DNA of 64,000 bases from Bradyrhizobium sp. LHD-71 (GCF_031157255.1 NZ_JAVIFX010000003.1:124001-188000), one strand, 5' to 3'; positions 1 through 8,452 are shown, counted from the first letter of the stretch. Notes: generated by a model from the letters alone, not told the origin. Program-made: numbers and translations.

Positions 1-763
1 GTTCGAGTTCGGTCAGTGCAGTGGCGAGGCGGTCGAGTTCGGTGCGCCCCTCCGGTCTGAGCGCAGCCTGGCCGGCATCGAAGAACACCTCCGACTGGAA
101 CACGAAGCGGTCGCCGACGATGCGGATGTCGGAACGGTTGCCAAGGATCGCCCGCAACCGGCCGAAGAATTCGGAACGATAGCGCGCAAGCTCCTGCACG
201 CGCTGTGCGAGGGCGACGTTGAGCCGCTGCCCGAGCTCGGCAATGCGCGTCTGCGAATCCTTGTCGCGCCTTTCCGAGGCGTCGAGCGCGGCTTCCAGTG
301 CCGCGAGTTGGCGGCGCAAGGCGCTGATCTGCTGGTTCAGCACCTCGATCATCGCCTGCGCGCGTGAAGAGATCTGCCGTTCGGAATCCAGCGCCTTCGA
401 CAGTTCACCGGCACGGCCGGCGGCGTCGCTGCCCTGAGCGGCAAGGCCCTCATAAAGGCCCTTGATGCGGTCGCGTTCGCCTTCAGCGGCCGCAAGACCG
501 GCCCGCATCTGCGACAGCTGTTCGTCGAGGTTCAGCTTGCCGAGCTTCTCCAGCGACAGGAGCTCGTTGAGCTGCGCGATCTGCGCATTCAGCCGCTCAA
601 GCGCCTTGTCCTTGCCGGTGACCTCCTGTGACAGGAAGAACTGCACGACCACGAAGACGGACAAAAGGAAGATGATCGCCAGGATCAGCGTCGACAGCGC
701 GTCGACGAAGCCCGGCCAATAGTTGAATCCGCTGTCGCCCCTGCGTGTGCGTGCAAGCGCCAT
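1..763 (-). CDS. MotB/OmpA-like peptidoglycan-binding protein (3' end cut by window edge)
   Basis: The reading frame is open from an ATG at 763 to the left edge, so the C-terminus is missing. The N-terminus has one membrane segment (about residues 20-44) preceded by WPGF and containing an Asp at residue 21, as in MotB-type proton channel subunits. A long charged coiled coil follows (about 50-190). The last visible part (FVFQSEVFFDAGQAALRPEG) is the beginning of an OmpA-C peptidoglycan-binding domain. It starts 9 bases after the stop of the MotA/ExbB-like gene, so the two are co-transcribed and probably form one inner-membrane channel anchored to the cell wall. In related genomes such pairs are annotated as peptidoglycan-binding proteins and are not flagellar. 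No flagellar genes are seen here. Family confidence is high, physiological role unknown. Confidence 0.85.
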   Translation of the reverse strand, partial: MALARTRRGDSGFNYWPGFVDALSTLILAIIFLLSVFVVVQFFLSQEVTGKDKALERLNAQIAQLNELLSLEKLGKLNLDEQLSQMRAGLAAAEGERDRIKGLYEGLAAQGSDAAGRAGELSKALDSERQISSRAQAMIEVLNQQISALRRQLAALEAALDASERRDKDSQTRIAELGQRLNVALAQRVQELARYRSEFFGRLRAILGNRSDIRIVGDRFVFQSEVFFDAGQAALRPEGRTELDRLATALTELE

Positions 764-772
764 GGCGGTCCT

Positions 773-1777
773 CTAACTTTTCTCGGGCTGGCGTGCGAGG
801 CGTTCGAGCAGTCGCTTGATCTCACGGTTCTGTTCGCCTTGGCCGTCGGCCCACTCACGGATCAATTGTTGCTCGCTACGCATGTGTTGCACAAGGCCTT
901 GAATGGCGTCGGCGAGGTTCGCCATCGCCGACGTCGCGGCCCGGCCGGAACCCATGTCCTCGACCGCTGCCCGCAGCCGATCGACAACGGTGGAGAGATC
1001 GGTGTGCGTCGTGAGGTTGGCTGCGGGCTGCTCGGCGGAATATTCGTGCACGATCGTCACCAGCCAGTCCTCGAGGTCCGTGTAGAAGCGGTTCTGCGCC
1101 TGGCTTGATTGAAGGTCGAGAAAGCCTAGCACCAGCGAGCCGGCGAGACCGAACAGCGATGACGAGAACGAAATGCCCATGCCGCCGAGTGGCGCGGCAA
1201 GGCCTTCCTTCAGCGTGTCGAAGATCGAACCCGCATCGCCACCAACCTGCAACCCTTCGATCACCTTGCCGACCGAGCCGACGGTTTCGATCAGGCCCCA
1301 GAACGTGCCGAGCAGGCCGAGGAAGACCAAAAGGCCGGTCATGTAGCGCGACAGATCGCGAGCTTCGTCGAGGCGGGTGGCGATCGAGTCCAGCAGATGC
1401 CGCATTGTCTGCTGGGTAATCGCCGTCCGGCCGGTGCGGTCACCGAGCAGCACCGCCATCGGCGCCAACAGCGTCGGTCGTCGGTCGAGCGCGAGCCCTG
1501 GATCGGAAACGCGGAAGCTGTTGACCCAGCGGATTTCCGGATAGAGACGGATCACCTGCCGGAACGACAGGATGATGCCGATTGCCAGCACGCCGAGGAT
1601 CACGCCGTTCAGCCCCGGATTGGCGAGGAAGGCTGTCCAGATCTGCTTGTAGAGAACGATCATCAGTAGCGCGCAGAGCGTGAGGAACACCAGCATCCGG
1701 AACAGGAAGATGCGCGGCGAGGAAAGCTTCGCCGGTTCGATGGAGGCCGTGTAGCTGTGCATCGGGTCGCGTGCCAT
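773..1777 (-). CDS. MotA/TolQ/ExbB proton channel family protein
   Basis: A 334-residue membrane protein. Two hydrophobic segments lie near residues 22-45 and 53-72. Two more, near 147-168 (LLVFLGLLGTFWGLIETV) and 196-220, carry the MotA_ExbB signature with the small-residue LGTFWGL helix. A cytoplasmic, partly helical C-terminal tail of about 100 residues follows (HMRSEQQLIREWADGQ). It lies directly upstream of the MotB/OmpA-like gene and is almost certainly the second half of the same proton-driven complex. It is longer than TolQ or ExbB and lacks neighbours typical of TolQR or ExbBD, so a flagellar or TonB role is not indicated. The start at 1777 (MARDPMHSY) is the first in frame; a Met six codons in is an alternative. 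Confidence 0.85.
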   Translation of the reverse strand: MARDPMHSYTASIEPAKLSSPRIFLFRMLVFLTLCALLMIVLYKQIWTAFLANPGLNGVILGVLAIGIILSFRQVIRLYPEIRWVNSFRVSDPGLALDRRPTLLAPMAVLLGDRTGRTAITQQTMRHLLDSIATRLDEARDLSRYMTGLLVFLGLLGTFWGLIETVGSVGKVIEGLQVGGDAGSIFDTLKEGLAAPLGGMGISFSSSLFGLAGSLVLGFLDLQSSQAQNRFYTDLEDWLVTIVHEYSAEQPAANLTTHTDLSTVVDRLRAAVEDMGSGRAATSAMANLADAIQGLVQHMRSEQQLIREWADGQGEQNREIKRLLERLARQPEKS

Positions 1778-2101
1778 CGTTGGAGCTCGGGTCCGCCGCG
1801 GACGTGTGCGTGTCGATTTCGGGCTTCAATATGGCATAGGGACTTCAGGAATACAGATGAATTGGCGGAAATCGACAACTTCCGCAGCGCGCTGTGGGGA
1901 ACCGGCGCGTGCCGGCTTTCTGCCGAGGGACGAAAGCGTGCCTCCTTCGTGACGACCTGCTTTCAGGACGGATCGCCGCGCATTCCGTGCTCATCGGCAA
2001 ATATGCATGCCCGTCAACATGCCTTCACTGCTTGATGGCGACGCGCCTTTTTATATGATAGTCATCATTTTTACGCGAAGCTCGCTGACCGGATTTTGCA
2101 G
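1778..2101. promoter_or_regulatory. Divergent intergenic region with a small palindrome upstream of the MATE gene
   Basis: This 324-base stretch separates the MotA-like gene (minus) from the MATE exporter (plus) and must hold both promoters. I see no supported coding frame in it. Close to the MATE start there is an A/T-rich imperfect palindrome, ATGAT-agtc-ATCAT at 2055-2068, flanked by TAT and TTT. Its position about 35 bases before the start codon would suit an operator. No linked regulator gene is obvious, so its function is an inference only. Confidence 0.3.
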
Positions 2102-3487
2102 ATGGACGCCCTCTCGCCTAAAGTCCCGGTTGCTGAGCCGACTGCGATCAATCCGCTGACGCGTCGCCTGCTCGAGGCGCCGATCATCCCGTTGATCCTG
2201 AAGCTGTCCTGGCCGAACATGATGATCATGCTGGCGCAAGCAGGCGCCGCATTGATCGATACCTGGTGGCTGGCAAAGCTCGGAAACGATGCACTTGCGG
2301 GCATGGTGCTGGTGTTTCCGTTCGTGCTCCTGGTCGGCACGGTGTCCGGCGGGTCGATTGGTGCGGGCATCTCAGCCGCGGTGGCGCGGGCGCTGGGGGC
2401 GCAGCAGCAGCAGGAGGCCGACGCGGTTCTCGTGCACGGTCTGATCATCAACGCCTCGATCGGCGCGGCGCTTTCCGCTGTGATGCTCATCTTCGGCCGG
2501 TCGATCTATCAGGCGACCGGCGGTCAGGGCGGCGATCTCGAAGCGGCTCTCGTCTATTCGAACGTCATTTTTGCCGGAAACGTCGTGTTCTGGATCATGA
2601 ACGCCCTGATGAGCGTCATCCGCGGCACCGGCAACATGTTCGTGCCTGCGCTCGTGACCTGCGGCGGCGTACTGTTGATGGTCCCGCTGTCGCCGTGCCT
2701 GATCTTCGGCGTCGGCCCGTTTCCGGCGCTCGGCATCGCCGGCAGCGCGATCTCGCTGCTGACCTATTATGTTGCAGGTTCGATCATCCTCGCCTGGTAC
2801 ATTCTTGCCGGCCGATGCGTCGTCAAGTTTACGCACGCAGCGTTGCGGGCGAAGACCTTCGTCACCATTCTGAGGATCGGCGCCGCAGGCACGATGGTCT
2901 CGCTGCTGATCAACGCCACGGCAGCCGTCAACAATGCGCTGGTGTCGCTGCTAGGTGGGGCAAGCGCCGTGGCGGGTTATGGTACTGCCGCCCGCCTCGA
3001 ATTTCTGCTGATTCCGCTTGCGTTCGGCTTTGGCGCACCGCTGGTCGCGATGGTCGGTACCAACATCGGCGCGGGCAAGCGCGAGCGCGCGCTCAAGATC
3101 GTGATGATTGGCGGGGCCGTCGCCTTCGCCGTTACCGAACTGATCGGCCTTTGCGCTGCGCTCTTCCCCGAAGCCTGGCTCGGACTGTTCACCGGTGATG
3201 TAACTGCAGTCGCGGTCGGCAGCGACTATCTCCGTATTGTCGGTCCCGCCTTCGGATTCTTCGGGCTCGGCATCGGCATGTATTTCGCGCTGCTGGGCGC
3301 CAACATGCTCTTCTGGCCGATCGTCGGCGCGGTCCTTCGCAGCGCCATCGCCATCTCGGGCGGCGCGTTTGCGGCCCTCCACCTCGGCTCGCTGCACGCA
3401 ATGTTCGTCGTGCTCGCGCTGGCGCTGTTCGTTTCGGGCACAATTCCGCTCTTGAGCGTGCGGAGGAAGGCTTGGAAACTGGGGTGA
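2102..3487 (+). CDS. MATE family multidrug/sodium efflux transporter
   Basis: A protein of about 461 residues with roughly twelve hydrophobic segments in two homologous halves, the usual size of MATE (NorM/DinF) exporters. The N-terminal pattern (LTRRLLEAPIIPLILKLSWPN, then a helix with QAGAALIDTWWLAKLG) is the typical first helix with its substrate-path Asp. The central loop carries FRGT-like VIRGTGNMFVPA, characteristic of this superfamily. MATE proteins expel cationic drugs or metabolites using sodium or proton gradients at the inner membrane; the substrate here cannot be told. A TTG two codons upstream (2096) is also in frame, but the ATG at 2102 is the more likely start. It stands alone, downstream of a possible operator. 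Confidence 0.9.
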   Translation: MDALSPKVPVAEPTAINPLTRRLLEAPIIPLILKLSWPNMMIMLAQAGAALIDTWWLAKLGNDALAGMVLVFPFVLLVGTVSGGSIGAGISAAVARALGAQQQQEADAVLVHGLIINASIGAALSAVMLIFGRSIYQATGGQGGDLEAALVYSNVIFAGNVVFWIMNALMSVIRGTGNMFVPALVTCGGVLLMVPLSPCLIFGVGPFPALGIAGSAISLLTYYVAGSIILAWYILAGRCVVKFTHAALRAKTFVTILRIGAAGTMVSLLINATAAVNNALVSLLGGASAVAGYGTAARLEFLLIPLAFGFGAPLVAMVGTNIGAGKRERALKIVMIGGAVAFAVTELIGLCAALFPEAWLGLFTGDVTAVAVGSDYLRIVGPAFGFFGLGIGMYFALLGANMLFWPIVGAVLRSAIAISGGAFAALHLGSLHAMFVVLALALFVSGTIPLLSVRRKAWKLG

Positions 3488-3501
3488 GAAACGGCGCCGG
3501 C

Positions 3502-3974
3502 TCATTTCAGGCGTGAGAGGAAATCTCGCGTCAGTGCGACGACCTCGGAGAGATTCGTCTCCAGCAACCAGTGGCCTCCGTCGAGCAGATGCAACTCGGC
3601 CTCGGGCAAGTCGCGCAGATAAGCGCGCGCCGCGCCTTCGGGCATGTAACCGTCCTGAGGGCCCCAGACGATCAGTGTGGGCGGACGGTGCTTGCGCAGA
3701 TGGGCCTGATAGCGCGGAAACCAGGCGCGGTTCTCGCGCAGACCGGCGATGATGCCGGTCGCTATCTGTCGCCGCCGGGGTTGGTCAGCGACCAGTGAAG
3801 CTTCCAGAGATCGGGCGGGATCCTTTCGGCGAGTTCAGGACGGACATCGTTGAGGAACTCGTCCCGATAACCGTCCTCGCTCACCGCCTCGCCAAGCTGT
3901 GCGAGACCTTCGGGCGTGGGGTTGCGGTTCGCGTTATTGGAAGACGGTTCGAATGCGGCGTCCTCGCAGCACGG
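3502..3974 (-). pseudogene. Decayed alpha/beta hydrolase (5' truncated and frameshifted)
   Basis: Reading the minus strand from 3974, one frame gives a hydrolase-like stretch (AFEPSSNNANRNPTPEGLAQ, then IPPDLWKLHWSL) that hits a TAG at 3762-3764. The next frame continues at the same point with the classical C-terminal part of an alpha/beta hydrolase: PTLIVWGPQDGYMP with the acid residue, and ELHLLDGGHWLLE with the catalytic His, ending in a TGA at 3502-3504. The N-terminal half, including the nucleophile elbow, is absent. The remnant begins in the same frame directly after the marR stop codon. The family resembles haloalkane-dehalogenase or epoxide-hydrolase-like enzymes. It is not expected to be functional. 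Confidence 0.75.
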
Positions 3975-4451
3975 TCAGTTTCGTGCGGCGGCAGGCTTGC
4001 CCTCGGCCAGTTTCGATAACCGGCCACCGACTTCGTGGAGTATCCGGCGAAACGTGCTCAGTTCGCCCTCGGACATGCCGCCGAACAGCAATTCGGCAAA
4101 ACGAGCCATGTCTGACTGAAGCCTCGCCACGGTCTTCTGTCCCTTGTCCGTCAATACAATCAAGACGGCGCGCCTGTCGGTTGGATGCGTCGTGCGGCGA
4201 ACGAAGCCGGTCGTTTCAAGGGCGTCGATGAGCGCGGTCACATTGCGGGGTGTAACTTTCAACGCCTCGGCGAGCTCCCGCTGCGTCAGACGTTCTGATG
4301 CCCCCAATTCCCACATCACATGTGCCCTGGCTTCAGTGAGACCATACTCGGCGAGCCCACTCTGCATGTCCGCGGACATGAGCGAGGTGACCCACAGAAG
4401 CTGTGACAGCGTGTCGCGACTACTTGATGAACAATTGTAATTATGTATCAT
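3975..4451 (-). CDS. MarR family transcriptional regulator
   Basis: About 158 residues with the MarR winged-helix core: a dimerisation helix (DTLSQLLWVTSLMSADMQSG), a recognition helix region (LTQRELAEALKVTPRNVTALIDAL) and the wing RRTTHPTDRRAVLIVLT, where the DRR is the family signature. It is divergent from the SnoaL-like gene with 63 bases between chosen starts, so it probably controls that gene and itself. I chose ATG 4451; a TTG at 4478 would overlap the likely promoter, and neither has a clear Shine-Dalgarno. A palindrome ACAATTGT (4431-4438) falls inside the first codons, so a still later start is possible. The stop codon is immediately followed, in frame, by the hydrolase remnant. Confidence 0.85.
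   Translation of the reverse strand: MIHNYNCSSSSRDTLSQLLWVTSLMSADMQSGLAEYGLTEARAHVMWELGASERLTQRELAEALKVTPRNVTALIDALETTGFVRRTTHPTDRRAVLIVLTDKGQKTVARLQSDMARFAELLFGGMSEGELSTFRRILHEVGGRLSKLAEGKPAAARN
4431..4438. promoter_or_regulatory. Possible MarR operator half (ACAATTGT palindrome)
   Basis: A perfect 8-base palindrome in an A/T-rich patch between marR and the SnoaL-like gene. MarR proteins usually bind short A/T-rich palindromes in such divergent intervals. Its location at the 5' end of the marR frame means either autoregulation or a mis-assigned start. Weak evidence on its own because the element is short. Confidence 0.3.
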
Positions 4452-4514
4452 ATTCACTAAATCGTGGCTGCCAGCCAATCGTCGAGAAGCCGATCATCAA
4501 CAAGGAGTCCAACC

Positions 4515-4949
4515 GTGCCTGCGAACATTGCCTATCACGAACCGAATTTGGAGCTGATGCGGAGCGCCTTTGACGCCATGGGGCGCAAAGACCTGGAGGC
4601 CTGTGTCAAGTTACTGACCCCGGATTTCAGAATAAACTTGGCAGGGGCGCCGTACCAGATGCGTGGTGTCGACGCCTGGCGAAAGAACGCAGAAACCCTG
4701 TTGCTCGCTTTCCCCGATATCCGGATTCAGGTGGAAGACATATTCGCGTCGGATGACAAGGTGGCTGTACGTGCGCGCCTTTCCGGGACCCACACTGGGG
4801 AATTCCTAGGAACGCGGCCCAGCGGGAAACGCATCGAGTATCAAAGCAACGAGATCTATCGCGTCGCCGACGGCAAGATCGCCGAGGAATGGATCTGCTC
4901 CGACATGCTGACGCTGATGACCCAGATCGGGGCGATCCCGGCAAAATAA
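4515..4949 (+). CDS. SnoaL-like / ester cyclase family protein
   Basis: A 144-residue NTF2-fold protein. It has the standard pattern of SnoaL-like proteins: an N-terminal helix ending in MRSAFDAMGRKDLEACVKLL, then MRGVDAWRKNAETLLLAFPD, a strand IQVEDIFASDDKVAVRARLSGTH (split by turns), and the C-terminal RVADGKIAEEWICSDML. The start is the GTG at 4515, which has AAGGAG seven bases upstream; earlier in-frame codons lack a ribosome site. Members are polyketide cyclases, ester cyclases or uncharacterised pocket proteins. The substrate cannot be read from sequence. The divergent MarR gene suggests induction by a small aromatic or phenolic compound, which is inference from regulator family only. 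Confidence 0.8.
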   Translation: MPANIAYHEPNLELMRSAFDAMGRKDLEACVKLLTPDFRINLAGAPYQMRGVDAWRKNAETLLLAFPDIRIQVEDIFASDDKVAVRARLSGTHTGEFLGTRPSGKRIEYQSNEIYRVADGKIAEEWICSDMLTLMTQIGAIPAK

Positions 4950-4991
4950 GCCTTGGCCATGTTGGCGCGGCGGGCTTGCGGAGATGGGTCG

Positions 4992-5069
4992 CCTGGATGA
5001 AGCGCAGCGAAAATCCAGGTCGCTGAGTCTGCCCCGGATCGCGCTGCAGTCCATCCGGGCTACGGCGCC
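4992..5069. repeat. REP-like intergenic repeat remnant
   Basis: Contains a perfect short inverted repeat CCTGGAT...ATCCAGG (4992-4998 / 5013-5019) and ends with CCGGGCTACGGCGCC at 5055-5069. The same 15 bases occur at 8589-8603, at the right end of a better-preserved repeat. This is a dispersed extragenic palindromic element between two convergent genes. Confidence 0.55.
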
Positions 5070-5079
5070 GAAGTGAACG

Positions 5080-5874
5080 TCACTTGCCGATCGGCTTCAG
5101 GATTTTCACCAGTTCGCGATGGATGTCTTCATTGCCGGCGATGATGTCGCGCGTCTCGAAGATCTTGTCGCTGCCGTCGATGTCGCTGACGAATCCGCCG
5201 GCCTCGCGCACCAGCACGATGCCTGCGGCCATGTCCCATGAGGACAGATTGCGCTCCCAGTAGCCGTCCAGCCGTCCAGCCGCGACCCAGGCGAGGTCGA
5301 GTGCGGCCGCGCCGAAGCGTCGAAGACCGGCGACCCGCGGCTGAATTGCCGCAAGTTCCGCGCTCGCGATGGCGAAATCGCCGCGGCCGATGTGCGGCAG
5401 TCCGCAGGCAACGACCGAGTCGCTAAGGTTCTTGCGCGCGGCGACGCGGATGCGCTGGTCGTTCAGGTAGGCGCCCTTGCCCTTCTCGGCCACGAACAGG
5501 TCATCGTTGGCGGGATTGTAGACGAGACCTGCAATCATCGCGCCCTCGCGCTGAAGCCCGATGGATACGGCGAAGTGCGGCATGCCATGCAGAAAGTTGG
5601 TGGTACCGTCGAGTGGGTCGACGATCCAGACATTGGCCTTGTCGGTGCCTTCGCGTATGCCGCCTTCCTCGCCGATGAAGCCGTAACCAGGCCGTGCCCT
5701 GGTCAACTCGTCATAAAGCGTCTCCTCGGCGCGCTTGTCGGCCAGGGAGACAAAATTCGCAGGCCCCTTCAGCGAAACCTGCAAATGCTCGATCTCGCCG
5801 AGATCGCGCTTCAGCGTGCGGCCAGCGCGGCGCGCGGCTTTCACCATGACGTTAAGAAGTGCGGAATGCAGCAT
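5080..5874 (-). CDS. suhB: Inositol monophosphatase family protein (SuhB-like)
   Basis: 264 residues, the usual size. The metal and substrate motifs of the Mg-dependent phosphatase family are intact: GEEGG (acidic site), WIVDPLDGTTNFLHG (motif A, residues about 80-95) and SSWDMAAGIVLVREAGG (motif B). It hydrolyses inositol monophosphate or a related sugar phosphate; SuhB members also act with the transcription termination machinery in some bacteria. The start MLHSALLNVMVKAARRAG at 5874 matches the family N-terminus; an upstream in-frame Met at 5925 adds a non-conserved 17 residues. Lies at the end of a minus-strand run after thiE and the Sel1 protein. Confidence 0.9.
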   Translation of the reverse strand: MLHSALLNVMVKAARRAGRTLKRDLGEIEHLQVSLKGPANFVSLADKRAEETLYDELTRARPGYGFIGEEGGIREGTDKANVWIVDPLDGTTNFLHGMPHFAVSIGLQREGAMIAGLVYNPANDDLFVAEKGKGAYLNDQRIRVAARKNLSDSVVACGLPHIGRGDFAIASAELAAIQPRVAGLRRFGAAALDLAWVAAGRLDGYWERNLSSWDMAAGIVLVREAGGFVSDIDGSDKIFETRDIIAGNEDIHRELVKILKPIGK

Positions 5875-5990
5875 GGATGGATATCGCCACGGAATTCGGA
5901 AGGTGCGGTCTGCCCGCTCACTCAATCTGCGTCAAGGGCGGTGCGCCCGTGCGCCGGTCTCATTTCAATCCCATAGAGCCATTTGAAGGC

Positions 5991-7127
5991 CTATTTGCTG
6001 GATTTGCCGCCGAACCAGTGTTGCGCCGCCTCTTCGGCCTTTGCCTTGGTTTCAGCGGCAATCGACGCGAATACCTCATCGAGCATGGGATCGCCCTTAC
6101 CGCCCGCCTTGGCGATCAGATGCCATTTCATCGCTTCCGCCATGTCCTTGGGCGTGCCGGTTCCGGTCGCCAGCACACGCGCGAGCCGGTTCTGTGCGAT
6201 CGGGCTGCCGCGCCGCGCTGCTTTCCATAACAGCGCCACTGCGGCGACCTCGTCCTTCGGTGTGCCCGTGCCGTTGAATAATGCGATCGCATACTCGACC
6301 TGGGCATCGAGATGATCGGCGAGAGCGGCAGCCTTCAACAGACGGGCGGCCTCGGACGGGTTCTTTTCGACGCCGCGTCCATCCTTGTAGAAGGTTGCGA
6401 GCGCGTACTGCGCCTCCGTGTTCCCTGCGTCCGCGGCCTGCCGGAACAACTCGGCGGCGCGACCGAGATCCCGCGGAAAAAGCTGTCCTTCGATGTTCAG
6501 CAGCGCGAGGTTATAGGCTGCCGGCGCGCTGCCGAGGCGTGCCGCAAAGGCGAGCAGCTTCGCTGCTTCCTCGCGGTTCGCCGGCCCGCCGCGGCCCGCC
6601 ATGCGCATCATCGCCAACGCGAAGGTCGCTTCGCGATCGCCCCGATCGGCGGCCTGCTTGTACCAGTCGAGCGCTTTTTGTTCGTCGCGGTCGACGCCCT
6701 GACCGCTGGCGTAGAGCTCGCCGAGCAGGGTCATCGCCTTGGGATCGGCTTTTTCCTGCGCGCGTTTCAACGCGATGCGGAACGCCTCGCCATATGCGCC
6801 ACGTTGATACGCGCCATACGCCGTGTCGACATGCGGATCGTCGGCGACCTCCGGCTCGCTTTTTGCCGGAGCTTTGGGCGTGCTCGGCGTGCTTGGCGTG
6901 GTCGTGGTCTTCTGCGGGTTCTTCTTCGTTGCCGCCTTTTTCGCGTCCTGTCGCTTCTTGACGCCGCTCTCCGACTTCTTCGCAGGCGGCTGCGGCGCGA
7001 GTTGCAGCTGCGCCGAGGCCGCCGTCGCAAGCATCGAAAGCCCAACCGCCGCTAGTGCGGCGAATTTGAAGTTCCTGCCAACCTCGCGGCTGGTCCTGCG
7101 CAGGAGTTTCAAACTCAAAAACCGCAC
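5991..7127 (-). CDS. Secreted Sel1-repeat (TPR-like) protein
   Basis: About 378 residues. The N-terminus has a signal peptide (hydrophobic AALAAVGLSMLATAASA followed by Q). Then comes a Lys/Thr/Pro-rich low-complexity linker (about residues 55-105), then six or so Sel1 repeats with the family spacing, for example GELYASGQGVDRDEQKAL and ATFYKDGRGVEKNPSEAA. Sel1 repeats form alpha-solenoids that hold protein partners in the envelope; the partner is unknown. I chose the GTG at 7127 because it starts directly before the signal sequence. The frame is open further upstream to 7616, but that would overlap thiE and is not credible. Sits between thiE and the inositol monophosphatase on the same strand. 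Confidence 0.8.
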   Translation of the reverse strand: MRFLSLKLLRRTSREVGRNFKFAALAAVGLSMLATAASAQLQLAPQPPAKKSESGVKKRQDAKKAATKKNPQKTTTTPSTPSTPKAPAKSEPEVADDPHVDTAYGAYQRGAYGEAFRIALKRAQEKADPKAMTLLGELYASGQGVDRDEQKALDWYKQAADRGDREATFALAMMRMAGRGGPANREEAAKLLAFAARLGSAPAAYNLALLNIEGQLFPRDLGRAAELFRQAADAGNTEAQYALATFYKDGRGVEKNPSEAARLLKAAALADHLDAQVEYAIALFNGTGTPKDEVAAVALLWKAARRGSPIAQNRLARVLATGTGTPKDMAEAMKWHLIAKAGGKGDPMLDEVFASIAAETKAKAEEAAQHWFGGKSSK

Positions 7128-7263
7128 TGGAAATATAAAGTTGCCAGCGCTCCTAACGTCTCCGAAGTTCGCATGAGAGTCAGCGGCGAAGCGATGCGGA
7201 CTTCGGAAACGGAGCGCTGGCGCAATACGGAAGAGCGGAGCCGCTGGCGTCATCTCGACTGCA

Positions 7264-7947
7264 TCATCCTTGCCTGGCCGCGGCTTTCTCAAGGTTCGCC
7301 GCATGACCTTGTCCCATCCGATTCGCCACGTCTGTGAGCGCGGCCTCTGGACCTCGCGCATCGGACCAGACGACCTCGTCCACCATGATGAAATCCGCGC
7401 CGGCTGCGGCGAACCGCTCCACTTCATCGAGGCTCTGCGCATAACCCACGCACGGCAGCTCAAACAGCTCCGCCCACCATTCGAGCCGCTCCGCGATCGC
7501 CTCGGTGGAGGGTCTGTGGCCGTTCGCGTCCGGCTCGCCGAACAGGAGATAGTCGGCACCGGCTTCGCCAGCAACCATCGAATCGTGGCGCGAATGTAGC
7601 CCGCCGACGCCGACAATACGGTCCGGTTTCAGCTGTTCCAGAGCTTCGTTCATCGGCGCCAGGCCGCTCACATGGGCGCCGTCGGCGCCCGCGCGCGCGA
7701 CCAGCGCGAGATGACTATCGAGCAACAGGGCCGCGCCGGGGGTCTGGATCGTCGGCGCGAGCGCCTTGATGCGATTGATGTTGGTGCGGTCGTCGGCATC
7801 CGCGAGCCGAACCAGCACTGCGGCGATATCGGCGGCCGCGAGGAGGCTCTCAAGCACCGGTGACAGCCCTGCAGCGTCGGCTGCCGGCGGCGTCGCGAGA
7901 TAGAGCCGCGGTGTGGGCGGAGCAGGGGACGGCTTCTTTGCAGACAT
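7264..7947 (-). CDS. thiE: Thiamine phosphate synthase
   Basis: 227 residues with a TIM-barrel pattern of the ThiE/TenI family: ALLLDSHLALVARAGADGAH (substrate-facing loop), GVGGLHSRHDSMVAGEAGAD and DYLLFGEPD, and a C-terminal phosphate loop around FAAAGADFIMVDE. It joins HMP-PP and thiazole phosphate to make thiamine phosphate. Some residues differ from the strict ThiE consensus, and the thiamine monophosphate synthase label in this lineage rests on family membership. It is not next to other thi genes; it shares strand with the downstream Sel1 gene. Confidence 0.8.
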   Translation of the reverse strand: MSAKKPSPAPPTPRLYLATPPAADAAGLSPVLESLLAAADIAAVLVRLADADDRTNINRIKALAPTIQTPGAALLLDSHLALVARAGADGAHVSGLAPMNEALEQLKPDRIVGVGGLHSRHDSMVAGEAGADYLLFGEPDANGHRPSTEAIAERLEWWAELFELPCVGYAQSLDEVERFAAAGADFIMVDEVVWSDARGPEAALTDVANRMGQGHAANLEKAAARQG

Positions 7948-7995
7948 GTGCTATTTGCGTTTCGAGATAAACCAACGCGCGAGAGTTATTGCAAC

Positions 7996-8427
7996 ATGGC
8001 CGTCCGGACAATCGCCGATTCCGATATTGCCGCCGCAACCGTCCTGATCGCGCAGCTTGGTTATGAGATGCCGCAGGCGGAACTGGTGCGCCGGCTGACG
8101 GCAGTGCTCGGGCAGGCGGATCATCGCGTCTGGGTTTACGACGACGGTGGCATCGTGATCGGGTTGCTGCATGCCTTCTTTCGTCCGGCGCTCGACAAGC
8201 CGCCGGAAGTGATGGTGCAGGCGCTGGTGATCGAGGCGTCGCAGCGCTCCAGAGGGGTCGGTGAGGCGCTGATGCAGGCGGCTGAAGCATGGGCGCGCGA
8301 GAAGGACTGCACGTCCGTCGCGCTCTACAGCCACGTCGATCGCGACCGTGCGCATCGATTTTACGAACGACTTGGCTACGAGAAAAAGGCCACGGCGGCA
8401 CAGCTCAGGAAGGAGTGGGGCAGATAG
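7996..8427 (+). CDS. GNAT family N-acetyltransferase
   Basis: 143 residues covering a complete GNAT fold. The acetyl-CoA-binding signature is visible in QALVIEASQRSRGVGEALMQ (motif A, R-x-x-G-x-G/A), and motif B in YSHVDRDRAHRFYERLGYEK. The start ATG at 7996 begins the conserved strand MAVRTIADSDIAAATVLIAQ; an upstream in-frame codon at 7948 would abut the divergent thiE start. Substrate unknown. It is a single plus-strand gene inserted in a minus-strand cluster, followed by a repeat element. Confidence 0.85.
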   Translation: MAVRTIADSDIAAATVLIAQLGYEMPQAELVRRLTAVLGQADHRVWVYDDGGIVIGLLHAFFRPALDKPPEVMVQALVIEASQRSRGVGEALMQAAEAWAREKDCTSVALYSHVDRDRAHRFYERLGYEKKATAAQLRKEWGR

Positions 8428-8452
8428 CGCTGCCGTGCGTCGGAGCATCCAC

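Noticed and set aside
1-1777. Flagellar motor identity (motA/motB) for the first two genes
   Set aside because: The channel protein is larger than MotA, lacks flagellar neighbours, and the pair matches the non-flagellar ExbB/peptidoglycan-binding pairs of this lineage.
7128-7616. N-terminal extension of the Sel1-repeat protein
   Set aside because: In frame, but overlaps thiE on the same strand and is unrelated to the signal peptide that starts the real protein at 7127.
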